64,000 bases of DNA from Oncomelania hupensis (GCA_036898135.1 CM072523.1:34297242-34361241), one strand, 5' to 3'; shown: positions 9,491-61,985, numbered from the stretch's first letter. Translations and numbers: made by a program. The notes: generated by a model from the sequence alone, not told the origin.

Positions 9491-11390
9491 ACTACAAGAA
9501 GTTGTAGAATCGCTGGAGTCAAAACCTGTTACTGAAGCCGAAGGATCAGTAATCTAACATTATAGATCTTGTTTGCTCACCCTCCTTCTCTTCGTCTGCT
9601 TCTTGGTCCCCCATTCTGATTGGAAAGTCAAAGTGACCTGGGGAATCCTATAACAACGCCAGGAACCAACAACCACCTTCCTCTCAATCCTTCCCACAAA
9701 TACCAGTTCTCAAACTATGGTTCTGCAGCCCGATCATCCAAGGGGAGGCCATAATCCAAACTCGCTGCGTCACGACCAACAAAAAGTATGACGCAATATG
9801 TATCGTCACACAATTTTTTTTAAAACAAAGTTTTTATTTATTTATATACTTATGTTGTTTTTTTTAAATAGATTTTATTATAATTGCGCAAAATCTACCA
9901 TGACATCAAAAAGCAAAAGTTTTTTTATTTTACCAGGGACCAAAAAACCTTGGTCCGTGATTTTACTTACTCTTACCTCTGAGACTGTTTCTAGTGTGTT
10001 AACTGAATATATTCTTTGCTAGCATGGAGTATAAGGACCCTGGTCGTCGCTCAAAACGTATTTCAAGCTGCTTGCATGGGTCAAGAACATAGCAGCGTGG
10101 CTCATACACAAACGGACTGTCAGTGTCCTTCCAGTTTGTATCTAGGCACGATTTGAAAACCGCGTTTACTGAATCTACCGCTAAAACATAACACAGTTTG
10201 GCAAGCTGTTTCAATTAACTACGACCATTTTCTTCTTATTCTTCTTCTTCTTCTTCTTCTTCAGGCTCGGCGTTCTGCACTGTTTTGTAAAGCATATAGC
10301 CGATTCTTTCCACATCCTGTCCTGTTCGACGGATTATAATTTTTCTCCCTCACCCCCCCCCCTCACTCCCCTCCAATAAAAACTGGTCTTCTGACCAGGC
10401 CTATGTAAATAATATGCATAATTATGAACTATGGTCGCCGTGAAATAGGGTTTATTAACACGAGGAAATATGGTCTCAGCAAGTATATACAATGCAGTCG
10501 CGCCAACAAATTCCTCGGAAAAATGTCTCTTAAATGTAGATCAAGTGGCTGTCCATAAAATACCGGACAATTTTGCGAACAGTTGTTTTGGAATTGGATT
10601 TGAAGATTTTCTTCGTTACTCCTGAGGTCGAAATTCGAGTAAGCTGCTCAGCGAAAACGTGGCAGCAACAAGAGCAGAGCCATCCAGGACAAGGGGGAAA
10701 CAGGACCTATAGTGTGTGGAGTGTGTATTCATGCTTCTGGCACTCATCATGATCGCCAGGTGTTTTATTTTATTTTGATTTTTTTTAAAAGTCTGTGCGA
10801 TGGAAGGTTTGCGTTTACAGACTAGACCTCAGTTTATACGCCCATCAGAAAAAAGAAAATTAAATGTTTAAAGTTTGAACTTTGTACATTCACTTTCAGT
10901 TTGTTATGTATATGCGAGTCATATGGACTTTGCTCTTCTAGTTTAATTTTTATTTTGTTGTTGTTGTTGCTATTGTTGTTGTTTTCGTGCGACATTATTC
11001 CGTGGACTGGTATTAATTTAATTTTGACATAGTAAACTCTTTCGGGACGAACTTTTTCATGACCTGGTACAATATTGTCGCTGTGACAATCTCATCTCGA
11101 ACTGGAGCTGCTCGGCGACAGCCTATCGTGTGAACAACAAACGCCGCTATTGAATTTCACAGCAACACATATTATTTCTTACGGAATGGACTCAAAATGA
11201 TCGCTCACAAACTTGAAAAATTGTCGTATAGAATTCACAAGGAGTCGCTATACTTCATTCTTTGACTATACCTTTAGTTATTAAAATGGTTATTGCTGTG
11301 TACTGCAATAAAGCAAATTATCTGTGGTTTGTATGTCTAGGGCCCTAACCTTTGTATAGGAAGCTAGGCCTATAATTACGGTATGATAGA
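9491..11390. other. Intergenic stretch, no gene
   Basis: No convincing open frame. A small TTC repeat lies near 10225-10262, and a fragment resembling the tRNA-SINE body (CAGACTAGACCTCAGTTTAT) near 10815-10840. Nothing else recognised. Confidence 0.5.
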
Positions 11391-11621
11391 TAGTTATTCA
11401 TTGTTTACAGGGTCCAGTGGATTGCAAAATGCCGAATCAGGACCATAACTTGTTTGAAAGATGACTCACCCCTGATCTCTATAAAAGATCAGCTAAAACA
11501 ACCCTAGTGGTAACACTGAAGGCATTCCACCAGCCGGTCACTTTACAATAAGGCATCTCACACAGGGGGGCGCTGAGGCTATACTCTAATTTATCGAACC
11601 CCCGTTTACAAAAGCAAAATC

Positions 11622-13236
11622 TACTATTCAAAATAATTGAAGGGCCACTCTCATATTTCATTTAGTTTAATTATTGTTTGCTGCTATCAATAATATCACT
11701 TATATTGCTTATTTCAAAACTTATCCTGTACAGTAACATTCAAGACAATCTTATTCTGACAAATAATCACATGTGTGAGTTTTGAACTTTCTGCACTGAG
11801 TTAAAAAACACACCCACTTTTTACAAAAAAATGACCATAATTTACTGTTGTCTTGCTAATAAAGCAAAATTTTCAACATTAAAAAGTGATTTGCACGCGA
11901 AAGGCTTGCATTTTCTGAGTTCAGTTCAACAATCGGCGCTTTTTTCTGGGTATAAATGGCAGCGCTTTTGCTGCTTTTCTAACCATGCCCCCAAGGCGAC
12001 GATTGACTGATGCGGATAGAGGCAGAGCTATTGAATGGCTTCATGAAGGGGTGGGGGTGAGAGAAGTTGGCAGGCGGCTGGGAGTGTCCCACTCCGTTGT
12101 CCAAAGGCTGCGGGAGCGCTTTAACAACACTGGAAGCGTCCAAGAACCAAGAAGATCCGGACGCCCCCGCGTTACCACTGCAAGACAAGACCATTTCATC
12201 ACCCTGTCAGCTCTGAGGATGAGGTCCGCTACAGCAAACACCATCAGAAGACAGCTTCACGCAGCCAGCAATGTTAACGTCAGCGACCAGACAATTCGCA
12301 ACCGTCTACACGAGGCAAACCTGCGATCAAGACGACCAACAGTACGTCCTTTGCTCACCCCAGCTCACCGTGCAGCGCGTTTGGCCTGGGCTCGGCGTCA
12401 TTTGTGTGGACTAGGCAACATTGGTCAAGGGTGCTCTTTACAGACGAGTCTCGGTTCTCCTTGTCTTTCAACGACCTTCGAGTGAATGTTTGGAGGCGTC
12501 CATGGGAGCGTTTTGCTGATGCGACGGTGCGCGAGTATGACCGTTCTGGTGGTGGATCTGTCATGATGTGGGGTGGCTTCGCATTAAACTTCAGAACACC
12601 CCTGCTCCAAATTCATGGCAACTTAAACGGTAGTGGCTACAGGGATGAGGTCCTACAACCTAGGGTTCTCCCAGCTCTGCGAGCCATTGGGGGAGGTGCC
12701 ATACTACAGGACGATAATGCCAGACCCCACTGAGCGCGTATCGTCAATGACTTCCTGCAGCAAAAGCACGTCATAAGGATGGATTGGCCGGCTCGATCAC
12801 CCGATTTGAACCCCATAGAACATCTGTGGGATGTCTTGGGTCGACAGACACGGGCAAACCTCCCTCCAGGAGCTAACCTTGAAGTGCTGGCCCAAGTTCT
12901 CCAGCAAGAGTGATTGGCCATCCCAGGAAACATCCTCCATAACCTGATACGGTCCATGAGACAACGATGCCAATACTGCATTGATGCAAACGGTGGCCAC
13001 ACCAGATACTGACTCTATAGATTTTTGGTTTCTAACATTTTAGTTTTGTAAATGAGGGGTATGTCCAGTTAATTTGAATTTACTCGAATTTTAAGCGACC
13101 GATGTCTAAAATCTTTTTTGTTATTGATGCAGAAATGATTGCAATAAAATATGATGAACTAATAAATTGAATTCGTTTTTCTGATTTAAAGAGAGACCCA
13201 TATGTCCAAGTGGCCCTTGTACTATTTTGAGTAGTA
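11622..13236 (+). mobile_element. Tc1-like DNA transposon (DD34E), degenerate
   Basis: 1.6 kb element with related ends. Left TACTATTCAAAATAATTGAA continues to GGGCCACT; the right end in reverse complement reads TACTACTCAAAATAGTACAA then GGGCCACT. Both ends carry TA, the Tc1/mariner target duplication. It contains a damaged transposase gene. The second copy of the host repeat near 52095 supplies an uninterrupted pre-insertion site. Confidence 0.85.
11985..13012 (+). pseudogene. Tc1-like transposase pseudogene
   Basis: Begins MPPRRRLTDADRGRAIEWL. Two helix-turn-helix regions follow (EVGRRLGVSHSVVQRLRERF, then a second near residues 70-115) with the GRPR linker RSGRPR. The catalytic triad is present: D in LFTDESRF, D in QDDNARPH, and E in LNPIEHLWD, with 34 residues between the last two, giving DD34E of the Tc1 group. 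The frame shifts near 12405, and stops occur at 12731-12733 (Arg position) and 12911-12913 (probably TGG to TGA). The terminal stop is at 13010-13012. This copy cannot make transposase, but few lesions suggest a fairly recent insertion. Confidence 0.9.
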
Positions 13237-13674
13237 TAGAATCCAAACATCTTTATAAAATATCAACAAAACACATACATATAAAATGCCTACATTGTTA
13301 AAATGCATACATGGCTAAATAATAATATTAGGCAGAAAGCGTCCAATATTCCCAAGCTGACCCAACAGACCTCATACACATATGAGGATTTTTGGAAAGA
13401 GTTTTCAAGAAAACATGTAGGTGACTGGTGTAGAAAAGAAGAAAAGATCCGTTGGATCTCATTTTTGATATGATGATGATGGTCATTGTTGTCAGGGTGG
13501 CGACGTGGTGATCGTCCTTAACGCTCATGCAATAGGACGTTAAGCATCGTTTTCCGTCCGTAGAAAAGAAGTTAGTATAATAGATTAATAGAATAGAGTA
13601 GGAATGAGAAAGAACAAAGTAAGCACTAAATTTCCAGAAAATGGGGATACTATTTATTTAAAAAAAACGGTAGC

Positions 13675-13911
<237 letters not shown>

Positions 13912-15017
13912 CCTCATTTTCTAACATAAGTTTATTTGATGTAATGCACAGTTTTTGAGCAGACAGTAATACAGTGTACAGAATAAAACTTTGGTACACA
14001 GAGACACAAATAGCGGAAGCATATGTATAAATAATTATATACGTCACATTGATTATAGGAATTCAAAAGTGAAGCAATAGCTTATTCACAAAAGGGAGAC
14101 AATGTACAGGTTTTGAATACAGCTCAATGAGGGGAAATGAGCATCCATGGCAGTACATTGAAATCAGTTTTTTTTTTATATTTATGTGTGACGCATGAAA
14201 GCTGACACAAATGTTCCATGACATTCAAGGTGAAAATACACAGACCAAAAAACATAATTTGGCAGCACAAGTCCAAAAGCATAAGTGGTTGACTTGTATT
14301 GTAAACAAAAAAATGTGTTGCACAAAAACATGTTGAAATGTTGGATTGGCAGTTTGAATGCAAAATATGAAACATAATTCTGTATGGCAGGGGCAAAATG
14401 GAAATGCTATCAATACTAAAAAAAATTCATATTGAAAAATAGATTTTAAGGCTTGGTCAGGATGGTCCAAGGTAATATTGAATTCTGTTCATAGGCAACA
14501 AATGATAAAAGTTGTGTTTTCATTCATGTGTAAACCCTTTGCAAGATAGTCTTCGCTGACTCGCACTGGCACGCAAACATTTAAAATTGAGCGTTGTGGT
14601 GTTATGTCATAGAAACTCTTACACAAATCTTACAGCTCTGTAAATATATCAGATGGAAATATATTGTTAAGTGCAACACGGCACGCACATGTGTTCATCA
14701 TTCACATATACCCAAGCCAGTTGACGCACAAAATATCAGCGGTACATTCATTCCATAGAACATGTCTACTGCATGCATTTCATGGAAATGTTTTTTTTAC
14801 CTGCTATAAAAACCCATTCGCTAGATGTCACTGAAAATTTTTTTTTTAATGATTATATATATATACAATGAAATTCACCAAACAAACAAATAAAATTTAA
14901 AAAAAATCACATGATTGCAAAGGTAATATATTATTTATGCATGCACTTGTCAATAACATTAAATTTTGAATCTCCGAGTGAGATGGTGGTTAGGAGCCAA
15001 AAAGCATTTCCATGTAT

Positions 15018-15027
15018 ATGAGAGAGG

Positions 15028-15080
<53 letters not shown>

Positions 15081-15096
15081 TGGAGAGAGAGAGAGG
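15018..15096. repeat. (GA)n microsatellite
   Basis: Nearly pure GA tract with a short GGTGGGGTGG interruption. Confidence 0.95.
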
Positions 15097-15292
15097 ACAA
15101 AACTTAGTAAAAATTATGTGTAAATAATTTGCTTAAAAGCTGAACTGTGTTTGGAATGCTGCCATGAAGGCATATTCAACTGGGCACTTCAGGGAACTAG
15201 GACTAAATAAATAATTATAAAGACATAAATAACCAAATATATAAATAATTACCAACCTAATAAATAAACACTACAGTATATTATATAATGCT

Positions 15293-15350
15293 CTCCTTTC
15301 TGAGCTTGTAAGTGCGCTATATAATAAAAAATCTCGTTCTTTCTTTCTCC
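15293..15350 (+). mobile_element. SINE 3'-end fragment
   Basis: Contains CTGAGCTTGTAAGTGCGCTA then TATAA, matching the tail of the SINE at 52449-52625. Only the 3' end is present. Confidence 0.6.
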
Positions 15351-17055
15351 TTTCATTGTGACTTGTACCTCCAGTGGAACACACGAGTTTTAGATAATAA
15401 CAATGTTTTTAACTGGATGAAAAATTGGGAGGCAACCTTGTTCCTTGCAAATTTTTATAAAACATTTTCCTTTGAAAATACAATTGGTACCCTTGTTAGT
15501 AACAACGCTGAGTGTCTAACACACAGCCAAGACTCTAGTACTGAAGTAAAGTAACTAGAAAATAATACTGACAAATTAGGGGTTTTAATAAATGTATGTT
15601 AAAATGCACACATACACAAACATGAACTGGCATTTTCTTCAGCAAAAATATGGCATGGAAATAAGAACAAATTTGAATTCATAATAGATTAAACAAAATA
15701 TTTTTAAAGTAGTCAACAATTTTCAGTCTAAAATTGTATGACGGAATGCTTATTAAAAAAAAAGTTAAGGGGAAAATCAAATCACTCTCAAACACTCATA
15801 ATTAGGATGGAATTTGTTTCCACAATGTGGTTCAGCGTAATCACGTAACATGAATGAACAACACTGTCATAGTCGAAGCTTTGAGAACATGTTGCTGGCA
15901 TATAATATTATGGTTGCAACTCAATATTATTATGAAAGCTTGAATTTCGACAGCATTACACTCCATGAGGTGACATAGCTGTCTCAACCATAAGACTTTA
16001 AAAAGATTTTAAAAACTTCCTTCAACAGCTTACAGTAAGATTCAAAGCACTGGAAAACTTTTGTGTCATCTTGAAGTCGAATCACAACAGAGGTTTTGTT
16101 GAAGGACAAATATCTCAATCTTGTGTTTTATGTTAGTGGAATCTTCATCCAATGAATCAAGCAGTAAAGCACTTAAATGAATTGGGCCTTCAAATACATT
16201 TTACAATTAAAAACAATAGGCAACGCAATAGTGAGCTAAAAGTATATTTTAGCATGAGGAGCATACTGTAAACGTTCTTAAGAACCTTTTCAAAATATTG
16301 CAAAATCTTATTCGGGTACTGTTAGATCATGTAGTAACACCCCACTTCACCCCTCCCTCTTCACAATCCAAGTACAATTGACTTGTACAGCAGTACTGAG
16401 CAAGACTAATTAAGCCCTCCAAAAGGAAAAACTGAATTGTCATATTTCAGAGATTACATTTTTTTTAAAAACATGTACAAGGCAAAATAATATATGAACT
16501 AATGAAAATGAATAATTATAAATAAAATGTTTTACATGTGCATAAAACACCACCAGCCAGCCAAACATGCCTTGAAGAGCATTATTATCATAATGGAAAG
16601 TCATAGTACGCAATCTTGTAAAAAAAATGAACTCAATGCATTGTACGTACAAGTAAGCAGCATCATGGAAGCAATTTTGCAACAAAATATAAAGTTGAGC
16701 ACCAGTTAAAAAATAAACTCTTTAAAGACCCAAGCAGTAGCAATATGGATGTCAAGTAAAGCAGTATTATTATGAACAAGAAACGGCAGACAAAACCACA
16801 AAAATGCTAAACTTAAAATGCAATAAATTCCTTCAGATAAACATGGACACGTGCAAAAGCACCACAGCATGAGATTCTCAATAAAAGATGACTACGAATC
16901 TAAATGACGTTATGTACCATTTGCATAACTAGTCAATGTAAAATCTAACCTATTGTTGCTTAATGGGAAATACTCACTTCCAAAATTATGAATTCTAAAT
17001 TCATAATAATGATCTCATCGTTACAGTCCATAATTTTGAACGATTGTAAATCAAA

Positions 17056-17106
<51 letters not shown>
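17056..17106. repeat. (ATT)n microsatellite
   Basis: Seventeen ATT units in the gene-free AT-rich region. Confidence 0.95.
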
Positions 17107-20100
17107 GAGAAAAACAATTAAAATTTACATGTGATCAAATTAACAATTATTAACCTTTGTATGGAAAAATTAACCATTGTTGAAATGTAAATTTGTTCTT
17201 ACATCGAGAAAGCAACACTTTAGCGAACTGGGTCAAAAGAGACAAAGGCAAGCGTAAGCTCAACAGACCTTTTTTTCTGCTAAGGTTTAAAGTGCAGGCT
17301 TTATATATACATCTGTGACACATAATATCATCTGGATTAAGAATTCAGTTCTTCGGCGCACATGCTAATTTCGCAGCAAGAAAGTTCAAAAGTAAATACA
17401 GTTTATTATGCACAGGCTTTCTGGACTCTTGTCCTCGCAAGCAGTCCATATCAGCAGTGGAGACAACGATAGTAAAGCTGTGAACATTACAATTCAAATG
17501 GCTCTAACCACTGCGAACTAGCTGGGCAATACCAGCCCACATTTAGTAGCCGATTTAAAAATCTAACTCTTGCCACGCTGCTATATTGAAGAGATTAAAT
17601 TGCACAGAGTCTGCAAATAGTAGGGAGGATATTAGCAGCAACCTAATCACTTGAGCGCTGGAGTGGTTTTGTCAACTCTGCTAAGTTATAGGATTTATTT
17701 CCTTGGGTTTCCAAAGTACCATAAAGAATTAAAAGGCCTATCACCATAAAATATTTGTTAAATAATAATAATAAAGACATTTTTTAAAATAATCTTGCCT
17801 CCTTTGAGACTAGTTAAAGTGACATTAATTTATCTCTTTAAATGTAAGCTTTACTAAAATAAAATATATGTATATCAATTTCTAGCAGTAAGCAATATCA
17901 ACTCAGCAATGTAAAACTCTAAAAGGAAGGAAGCGATAAAGATTATATTAAGTGGAAATTAATCTTGACCAGGTATACACTTAGATCACACTTAAAATGT
18001 TAATTAAGTAGCACACGAGAGTTTCTATTATCCGCTGGGGGAGTCAACTGTGGAATCTTTCAAAGCAAAATTTGTTACATATGTCCAGTTCCCAAGCTAA
18101 TAGTATAATATTACATTCTCAAATCAATAAGGGTTAGATTTAAACACATCAAAATTATTCACTAGAAGCAGCAAAACTGAAGAGGATTACAAAACTGACA
18201 AACTGGCATTATGTTTTTTGTTGTGTTTTTTTTTTTTTAAGATCTGATTATTGTACATGTCATGAAACAAAAACAGTTTAAGTACAAATTGACAAACATT
18301 TACTTTGTCGTACTAACAAAAAAATAAATTTTCAAAACCAACAAAATGAGACACACAAATAACATGCCGTACAAACAAAACGATTATTAAAACAAAATGT
18401 GTAAAAAGTTAGAGACTGTACATTAATACCTTTTAATCCACCTCCAGAGTACACCACAAAAACTGGTCCACAAAGTACGGAAGCCAACATCAACAACATG
18501 CATTGTTTTGCATCTGCCTTTGTCCAGTGCCAAAGTCAACGGAAGCAACCCAACCAACAACAGTCATTCCATTAAAGCACAAGTTGCTGTGCTCAAACAT
18601 CAAGCTCCCCATGTCCACCGCCCTGCCAAAACTCTCATTCAAGAAGCCTTCCTTTTTTTTTTCTTTCTTATTTGCATTCTGACTGTTTAAAGTGGCCTTT
18701 GTTCATGTAGATAGATTTTTTTTCAAAGCGCAAAGCACGGTGAAGCAAATTCCCCTGTACAGTGGAGGTCATGACTGTATTCTAGAGAGAAAAAAAACTC
18801 TCCCAAAATAAAATTAGGTGATGATGGCAAGCTCGTCAAACAATGAATGCAAGCGCTCAGGCATTGCTGCACAGACATAATGTCCTTATTAAGCCATGTA
18901 CATGATGCATGCAAAGGATGAATCTTTCTTTCACCAAAATGTTCACAACTGTTTTCAAACTGCTTTATAAAATTACTTAAGAATGACCCAATGAAATTCT
19001 AAATCCATTTCAAACGCCTTTTGTTTTTATTGCTGCTGTGGTTATATAGTGAAGAAGCGATTTGATTATCTTGATTGATTAAAACAACGTAAATTTAGAG
19101 GAAAAAATACAAAATTGTTACATTCTTGGTCAAGAACTCAATATTAGAAAAGCTGTAAAAATGTTTCTAACCTTTTTCTATTGAAAAAAAAACAACTTAA
19201 AAAACACATCTTACTCTGCTCATATTTGAAAAAAGCATCACTTGTACTGACAACACTATAACAAGAGTCAATGGTCATGAGCTAGCATTTAAAGTTCACA
19301 TGATAATGCCACAGCAACATCTTTTTTTTTTTTCATACAAAACTGCATTATAGAGCCGACACCTGCAAAAGTAAATACTAATCCACTAAACCGTAGAACA
19401 AAGCTGACAAATTTCTATAATATATACATACATATTGCACCGAGGCTTTTCTTTACGACATACACTGCAAAGACCATGCCCAGAATGGCTCTGCCCTTTC
19501 AAATCTTCATCTCGGACCTCAGGCTGTTGACCAAATAAAATGGGTCAGTTTATTTTACCTACAGCCTGTGTGCACAACGATTTTACACCAACAATGACTA
19601 GAAGCAAAAGCTAAACAACGCTATTCTCAGCGCATCATGACACAATTTATTTATAAAAGAGCCACCACAGGAACTTCACTCTCAAAATAGTTAATGCAAA
19701 AACCTCGTCATAAATGACAAAATTATATATTTAAAAGCAAATGTATGGATTTCTTCAATGCAAAATGGAAAGTCATGTTTGATTTTGTTACAGATACCAA
19801 AATAGTTTGGTCCTGAATTAAAATAAAACACAAGTGCAAACGTGCTGGTAAATATCAAAACAGTTTTTAAAAAAATTGAACCATTTGGATTTTGTCCAAT
19901 GGCAGGACAACAGAATCATCAATTCACACACTCTCTTTTATAAATGCAATTAAACCAATGAACAACTCTCAACACTTGTACAATGAACATTTTAAGATCA
20001 TTCTACCACATCAATAACTGGGGATACAGTTTATAACAACGACTATGTCCAGCGCCCACAAAAGCAAATCAGTATGGCTTCCAGACAATTTAATTCAAGA

Positions 20101-20546
20101 CATCGCTCAGTTAAATCGAAACAAAAAAAAAATAAACAATGAATAATTGCTGGCAGTGGCACAGATCCAGTAAAAGAATGACAAGGCAGCCCAACAACCA
20201 TGGGGGTGTTTTCACAATGGACACAACTTTTTCAAAAACAAATTTTGACCAGTAAATGACATACATGTATGTAATAATAATTATTTATTTTTAAAAAAAA
20301 ATTATATTAAAAAAATTATGACAATGCAGTCCACGTCAATGCAGCTTGCTTTCAATCAACAAATGCAACACCTCACTCAACTGTCTTTTTCCAAATTCAA
20401 AAGGAAAAAGATTCAACCTAGTAGCCAAGGGAAACAACCTGTCTACAAGGAGAGGCAGCTTGCAGACCAAGGGAGATGAATCTTCCACTTAGTCTTGCTC
20501 CAAGAAATCTCTGGTCATCTTACACAGTGCCAAATGTGTGCTTTGC

Positions 20547-58405
<37,859 letters not shown>

Positions 58406-58413
<8 letters not shown>

Positions 58414-58560
58414 CTCCGACGCCAATAGGTCATGTGACTATTCCTCCTCGCAGTCGGCAGTCATCGGAACGGCGAATAAAGACTCGGCAAGCCTCGGCTC
58501 TTTCTTGCCTACCGCGGCGCGAGGACAGGCGCTTGACAGAAACTACTTTAAATAGCTTTT
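58406..58560 (-). promoter_or_regulatory. Putative SDR promoter and TISU/YY1-like start element
   Basis: On the minus strand the start context is GGAGATGGCGGC, one mismatch from the TISU consensus SAASATGGCGGC, which also binds YY1 and marks genes with very short 5'UTRs. Just upstream are ATTGG (inverted CCAAT, 58422-58426) and an M-box/E-box palindrome GTCACATGAC (58429-58438). 58440-58530 is GC-rich against an AT-rich background. Promoter identity is inferred. Confidence 0.5.
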
Positions 58561-58751
58561 CATCTCGTAAGGATTTTACGGTTTCTTTGCTTGCTGGAGT
58601 TATTTACGTACCTTTCTTTATTTTGATAAAATACTGACTATCTGAACACCGTGTTTAAGTTTTCGGGATGTGTCTACGTAATATTTTGAATTAATATTTG
58701 AGAACATATATCTATGTAATCAGTGTGGGTGAAAAATTGTCAACAATTTAA

Positions 58752-58774
58752 AGTAGTGGTAGTAGTAGTAACCT

Positions 58775-58839
<65 letters not shown>

Positions 58840-58868
58840 ATATAGTAGTAGTAGTAGTAGTAGTAATA
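58752..58868. repeat. (TAG)n microsatellite
   Basis: About 35 TAG units with small interruptions. Confidence 0.95.
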
Positions 58869-58929
58869 TCTCAGTAAAAGCTACAGCAGTAGAAGCAACA
58901 GCAGTAGCAATCAATGGAAAGAAGAACAT

Positions 58930-59310
58930 CAAATAACTGGGTTAAAAATAAGTAATCAACAAGAACAATTAAGCAGAAACAGAACTTTTAATAAGACGAA
59001 AGAAGTGAAAGTCAATTTTAGCAAGCAAACAAACCAACGCTATTTTTTTTTTTTTACAAACTTTCGTAGTCGTTATATTGTGTTGTTGTTCAGTTGTTAG
59101 TTCCAGAGCTAAAGCTTTTGAAGTATTGATTTTGGTTCTATCTGTCCGTCCGTCCATCCTTGCGCACATTGCTCTAAAACTAATGGAGGGATTTCTTTCA
59201 AACTTGGTTTGTATGCAGAACATATAAAGATGCCTACTAGATAACAGAACTTTAAGCAGATCGGGTATTTAATGTAGGCCTAATGACGGTCTCGTCAAAA
59301 TTTGTTTTAG
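58930..59310. other. Upstream flank of the SDR gene; possible repeat
   Basis: 59135-59280 has the CTGTCCGTCCGTCC-type start and CTTTCAAACTTGG word seen in common invertebrate repeats; no second copy found in the window. Confidence 0.3.
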
Positions 59311-59317
59311 TTGGTCT

Positions 59318-59341
59318 GTGTGTGTGTGTGTGTGTTTGTGT

Positions 59342-59397
<56 letters not shown>

Positions 59398-59470
59398 GTG
59401 TGTGCGTGTATGTGTGTGTGTGCGTGTATGTGTCTGTGTGTTGTTGTTGTTGTTGTTATTGTTGTTGTTT
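59318..59470. repeat. (TG)n and (GTT)n microsatellite
   Basis: TG tract of about 120 bp followed by GTT units. Cys/Val frames are artefacts. Confidence 0.97.
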
Positions 59471-60357
59471 CTTTTTTCTTTCTTAATCGCTTTTTTTTTT
59501 CATTTGGTTTAAATTTAGTATGTTCGTCTTTACCCATGCCTTCAACATAAAACCCAACTTACGCAAAATGGAGTGGCGTAATCGGGCTGACATCATCTTT
59601 TTTTATTTTTTATTAATTAATTAATTTTATTTTATTTGTATTTTTTTTAAAACTCTGTATGTAATTTGAGTGTACAGATGCTTGAGCCTAAAACGAAACT
59701 TACATACATCGAGTGAATTAATCGAGGGGAAGTCATCTTGTTTAAATTGCATTTATTTGTTTATATGTTTCTGTCACGGACCGGTTTTATAGTTATTTGG
59801 GTCTGATGACTTTATATTATTGTTGGTCTGTTTCGTGTGAGAAGATATTGGTAAAAAAAATTTTTTATGAGAGCTACATTTTCATTGGTTGAGCTGGTCG
59901 CATGATAGGTCACTAATGTACATTCAAAACTCTATTCATTCTTTTCTTGATTGGTTGTTCTGGACTTCTCGCAGGTGTGTCTGCAGGTACATATTGTTTA
60001 TTATTTGAAATGTTGTATTATAAATGTAATAGTATTATTAAATGATGATTTGTTATGTAAGAAAATTAATAATAAATAATTTTGATATTAGTGTAAAGGA
60101 TGGATTAGGGAGGAGACGAACAAGGTGGTTCACTGTAATAGTTGAATAACGAATTAAATTCGGATCATTATTCGATTTGAAGTTGAAAATCCAATTGCAG
60201 AGTAAAGTACTAAGTTTATTTGTATGAATAAAATTATTTGGTGTCATTGACATAATAATCAGTTGTTAAATAATTAGTTGTAGAATTTGTGTTTATGTTG
60301 TGAATGGTATTGGATATGAATGAAATTGAAATTTGTATTGCTGCACTGGTCCAGTCA

Positions 60358-60360
<3 letters not shown>

Positions 60361-60438
<78 letters not shown>
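60361..60438. repeat. (GA)n microsatellite
   Basis: About 38 GA units. Confidence 0.97.
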
Positions 60439-60440
<2 letters not shown>

Positions 60441-60976
60441 TATATATAATAGTCCAAAGAAAGTTTATGTATTTGGAAACTAAGTTGTTGTAACACCTTT
60501 GCCTGCAGAAGTCTCTTTCTGCGGGGGCCTCAAGAATAGGCGAGGCAGCAGCAGCAGCAGAAGATTAAGAAGAAGAATAGAGAGGATGGAGAAGAAGGAG
60601 ATGAAGAAGCAGAAGAGAAAAGAAGAAGACACGAGGAGGAAGTTTACTGTCCTCATCATGATATGTTCTTGCGATGACCATCAGAGATATGAAATAGACT
60701 TTAAAATGATAGCTGTTATCACTACTTCCGTTCGCACAATTCATTTCACCTCTCTCTTCACCAGTCGGACTCGAATTAACTTCTTTTTTTTTTAAAACTC
60801 AACAGGCTTGGGACTACTGCCTATACAGCTTGCAGTGTTTTCGCTTGACATTTAATACTTTAGTTGTTTTCCGTTTCGAGTACACCATTGAGCCAACCTT
60901 GCTTCAGGGTCGTTTTACATATCATATGACATTTAAAGTCATGTATTTGACTATATAATACTAAATCTCTCCCTCT

Positions 60977-61107
<131 letters not shown>

Positions 61108-61306
61108 CTAAATATACTAAGTCTATATATATGACCTTTGAAGCCAATTTTAAAAAGCGTAAGGGAAAGGTGGGTAACTTCGACCTCGCGGTGAACTGGA
61201 CCACTGCATTATCTCTGAAACCAAAGGGAGATAGATGCTGATTTTTTTCACCCTTATAGAGGCGTATATATCAATTACTTCACTTGCACACGTATCATGG
61301 CGTTTA

Positions 61307-61340
<34 letters not shown>

Positions 61341-61589
61341 AACAACAACAACAAGACACGCGGACGGTGAACTCAACTTGTCATCCATTGTGTTCTAAAA
61401 TATTGTTTGACAGTCTTTGGGGAGCATTATTTTGATTTTTTAAAGAAAGGAATTTATATATGGATGATGTTGTGAATAGTACCCGATCATTCTGCAGTAA
61501 TTCTGTTCATAAATAAATTGTTAGTGCTCTTCGAGCATCTTGCATTTGCTGCAGATTTACAAGTACTAGCTTAGGGTTAAATTGAGTCC

Positions 61590-61985
61590 CTTTTTTCTAG
61601 TATATTGAACCAGTGGTGCAAGTTACCTATTCCCAACACATCACCAACGACGAAGTCCGACAGACCATCGCACAAACCATTGGACAACACGATGACCTGC
61701 TCACAGTGGTGAAGAAACGGAAACTCCGATGGTATGGCCACGTTACCAGATCATCAGGCCTTGCAAAGACCATTCTGCAAGGCACAGTGCAAGGAGGTAG
61801 AAGAAGAGGGAGACCGAAAAAGAGGTGGGATGACAACATTCGAGAATGGACTGGTTTGGCACTGAGCGAAGCCATCAGGGCTGCTGAGGACAGAGAAAGA
61901 TAGAGTCTGCTGGTTAAACGATCATCTGTGGTGCTCCTACGACCTCCGGGTTACGGGACAGGATAGGATGGGATAGGATAGGTGC
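61590..61985 (+). mobile_element. RTE-like LINE 3' end
   Basis: One open frame encodes HITNDEVRQTIAQTIGQHDD, KKRKLRWYGHVTRSSGLAKT, RRRGRPKKRWDDNIREWTG and a stop near 61901. The 3'UTR ends in GGATAGGATGGGATAGGATA. It is the best-preserved copy of the family of 37540-39040, truncated at 5' near 61610. Confidence 0.9.

Larger units (their letters stand above)
11395..13650 (-). mobile_element. LINE-tail repeat split by a mariner element
   Basis: 11395-11621 and 13237-13650 align in order to 51853-52320. After the mariner, AACAAAACACATACATATAA and GGCAGAAAGCGTCCAATAT continue the second copy with no gap. About 220 bp at 13375-13600 have no counterpart there and may be a second insertion. Orientation is minus, judging by the tail words GTCCTGAT and CCACTGGACCCTG. 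Confidence 0.75.
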
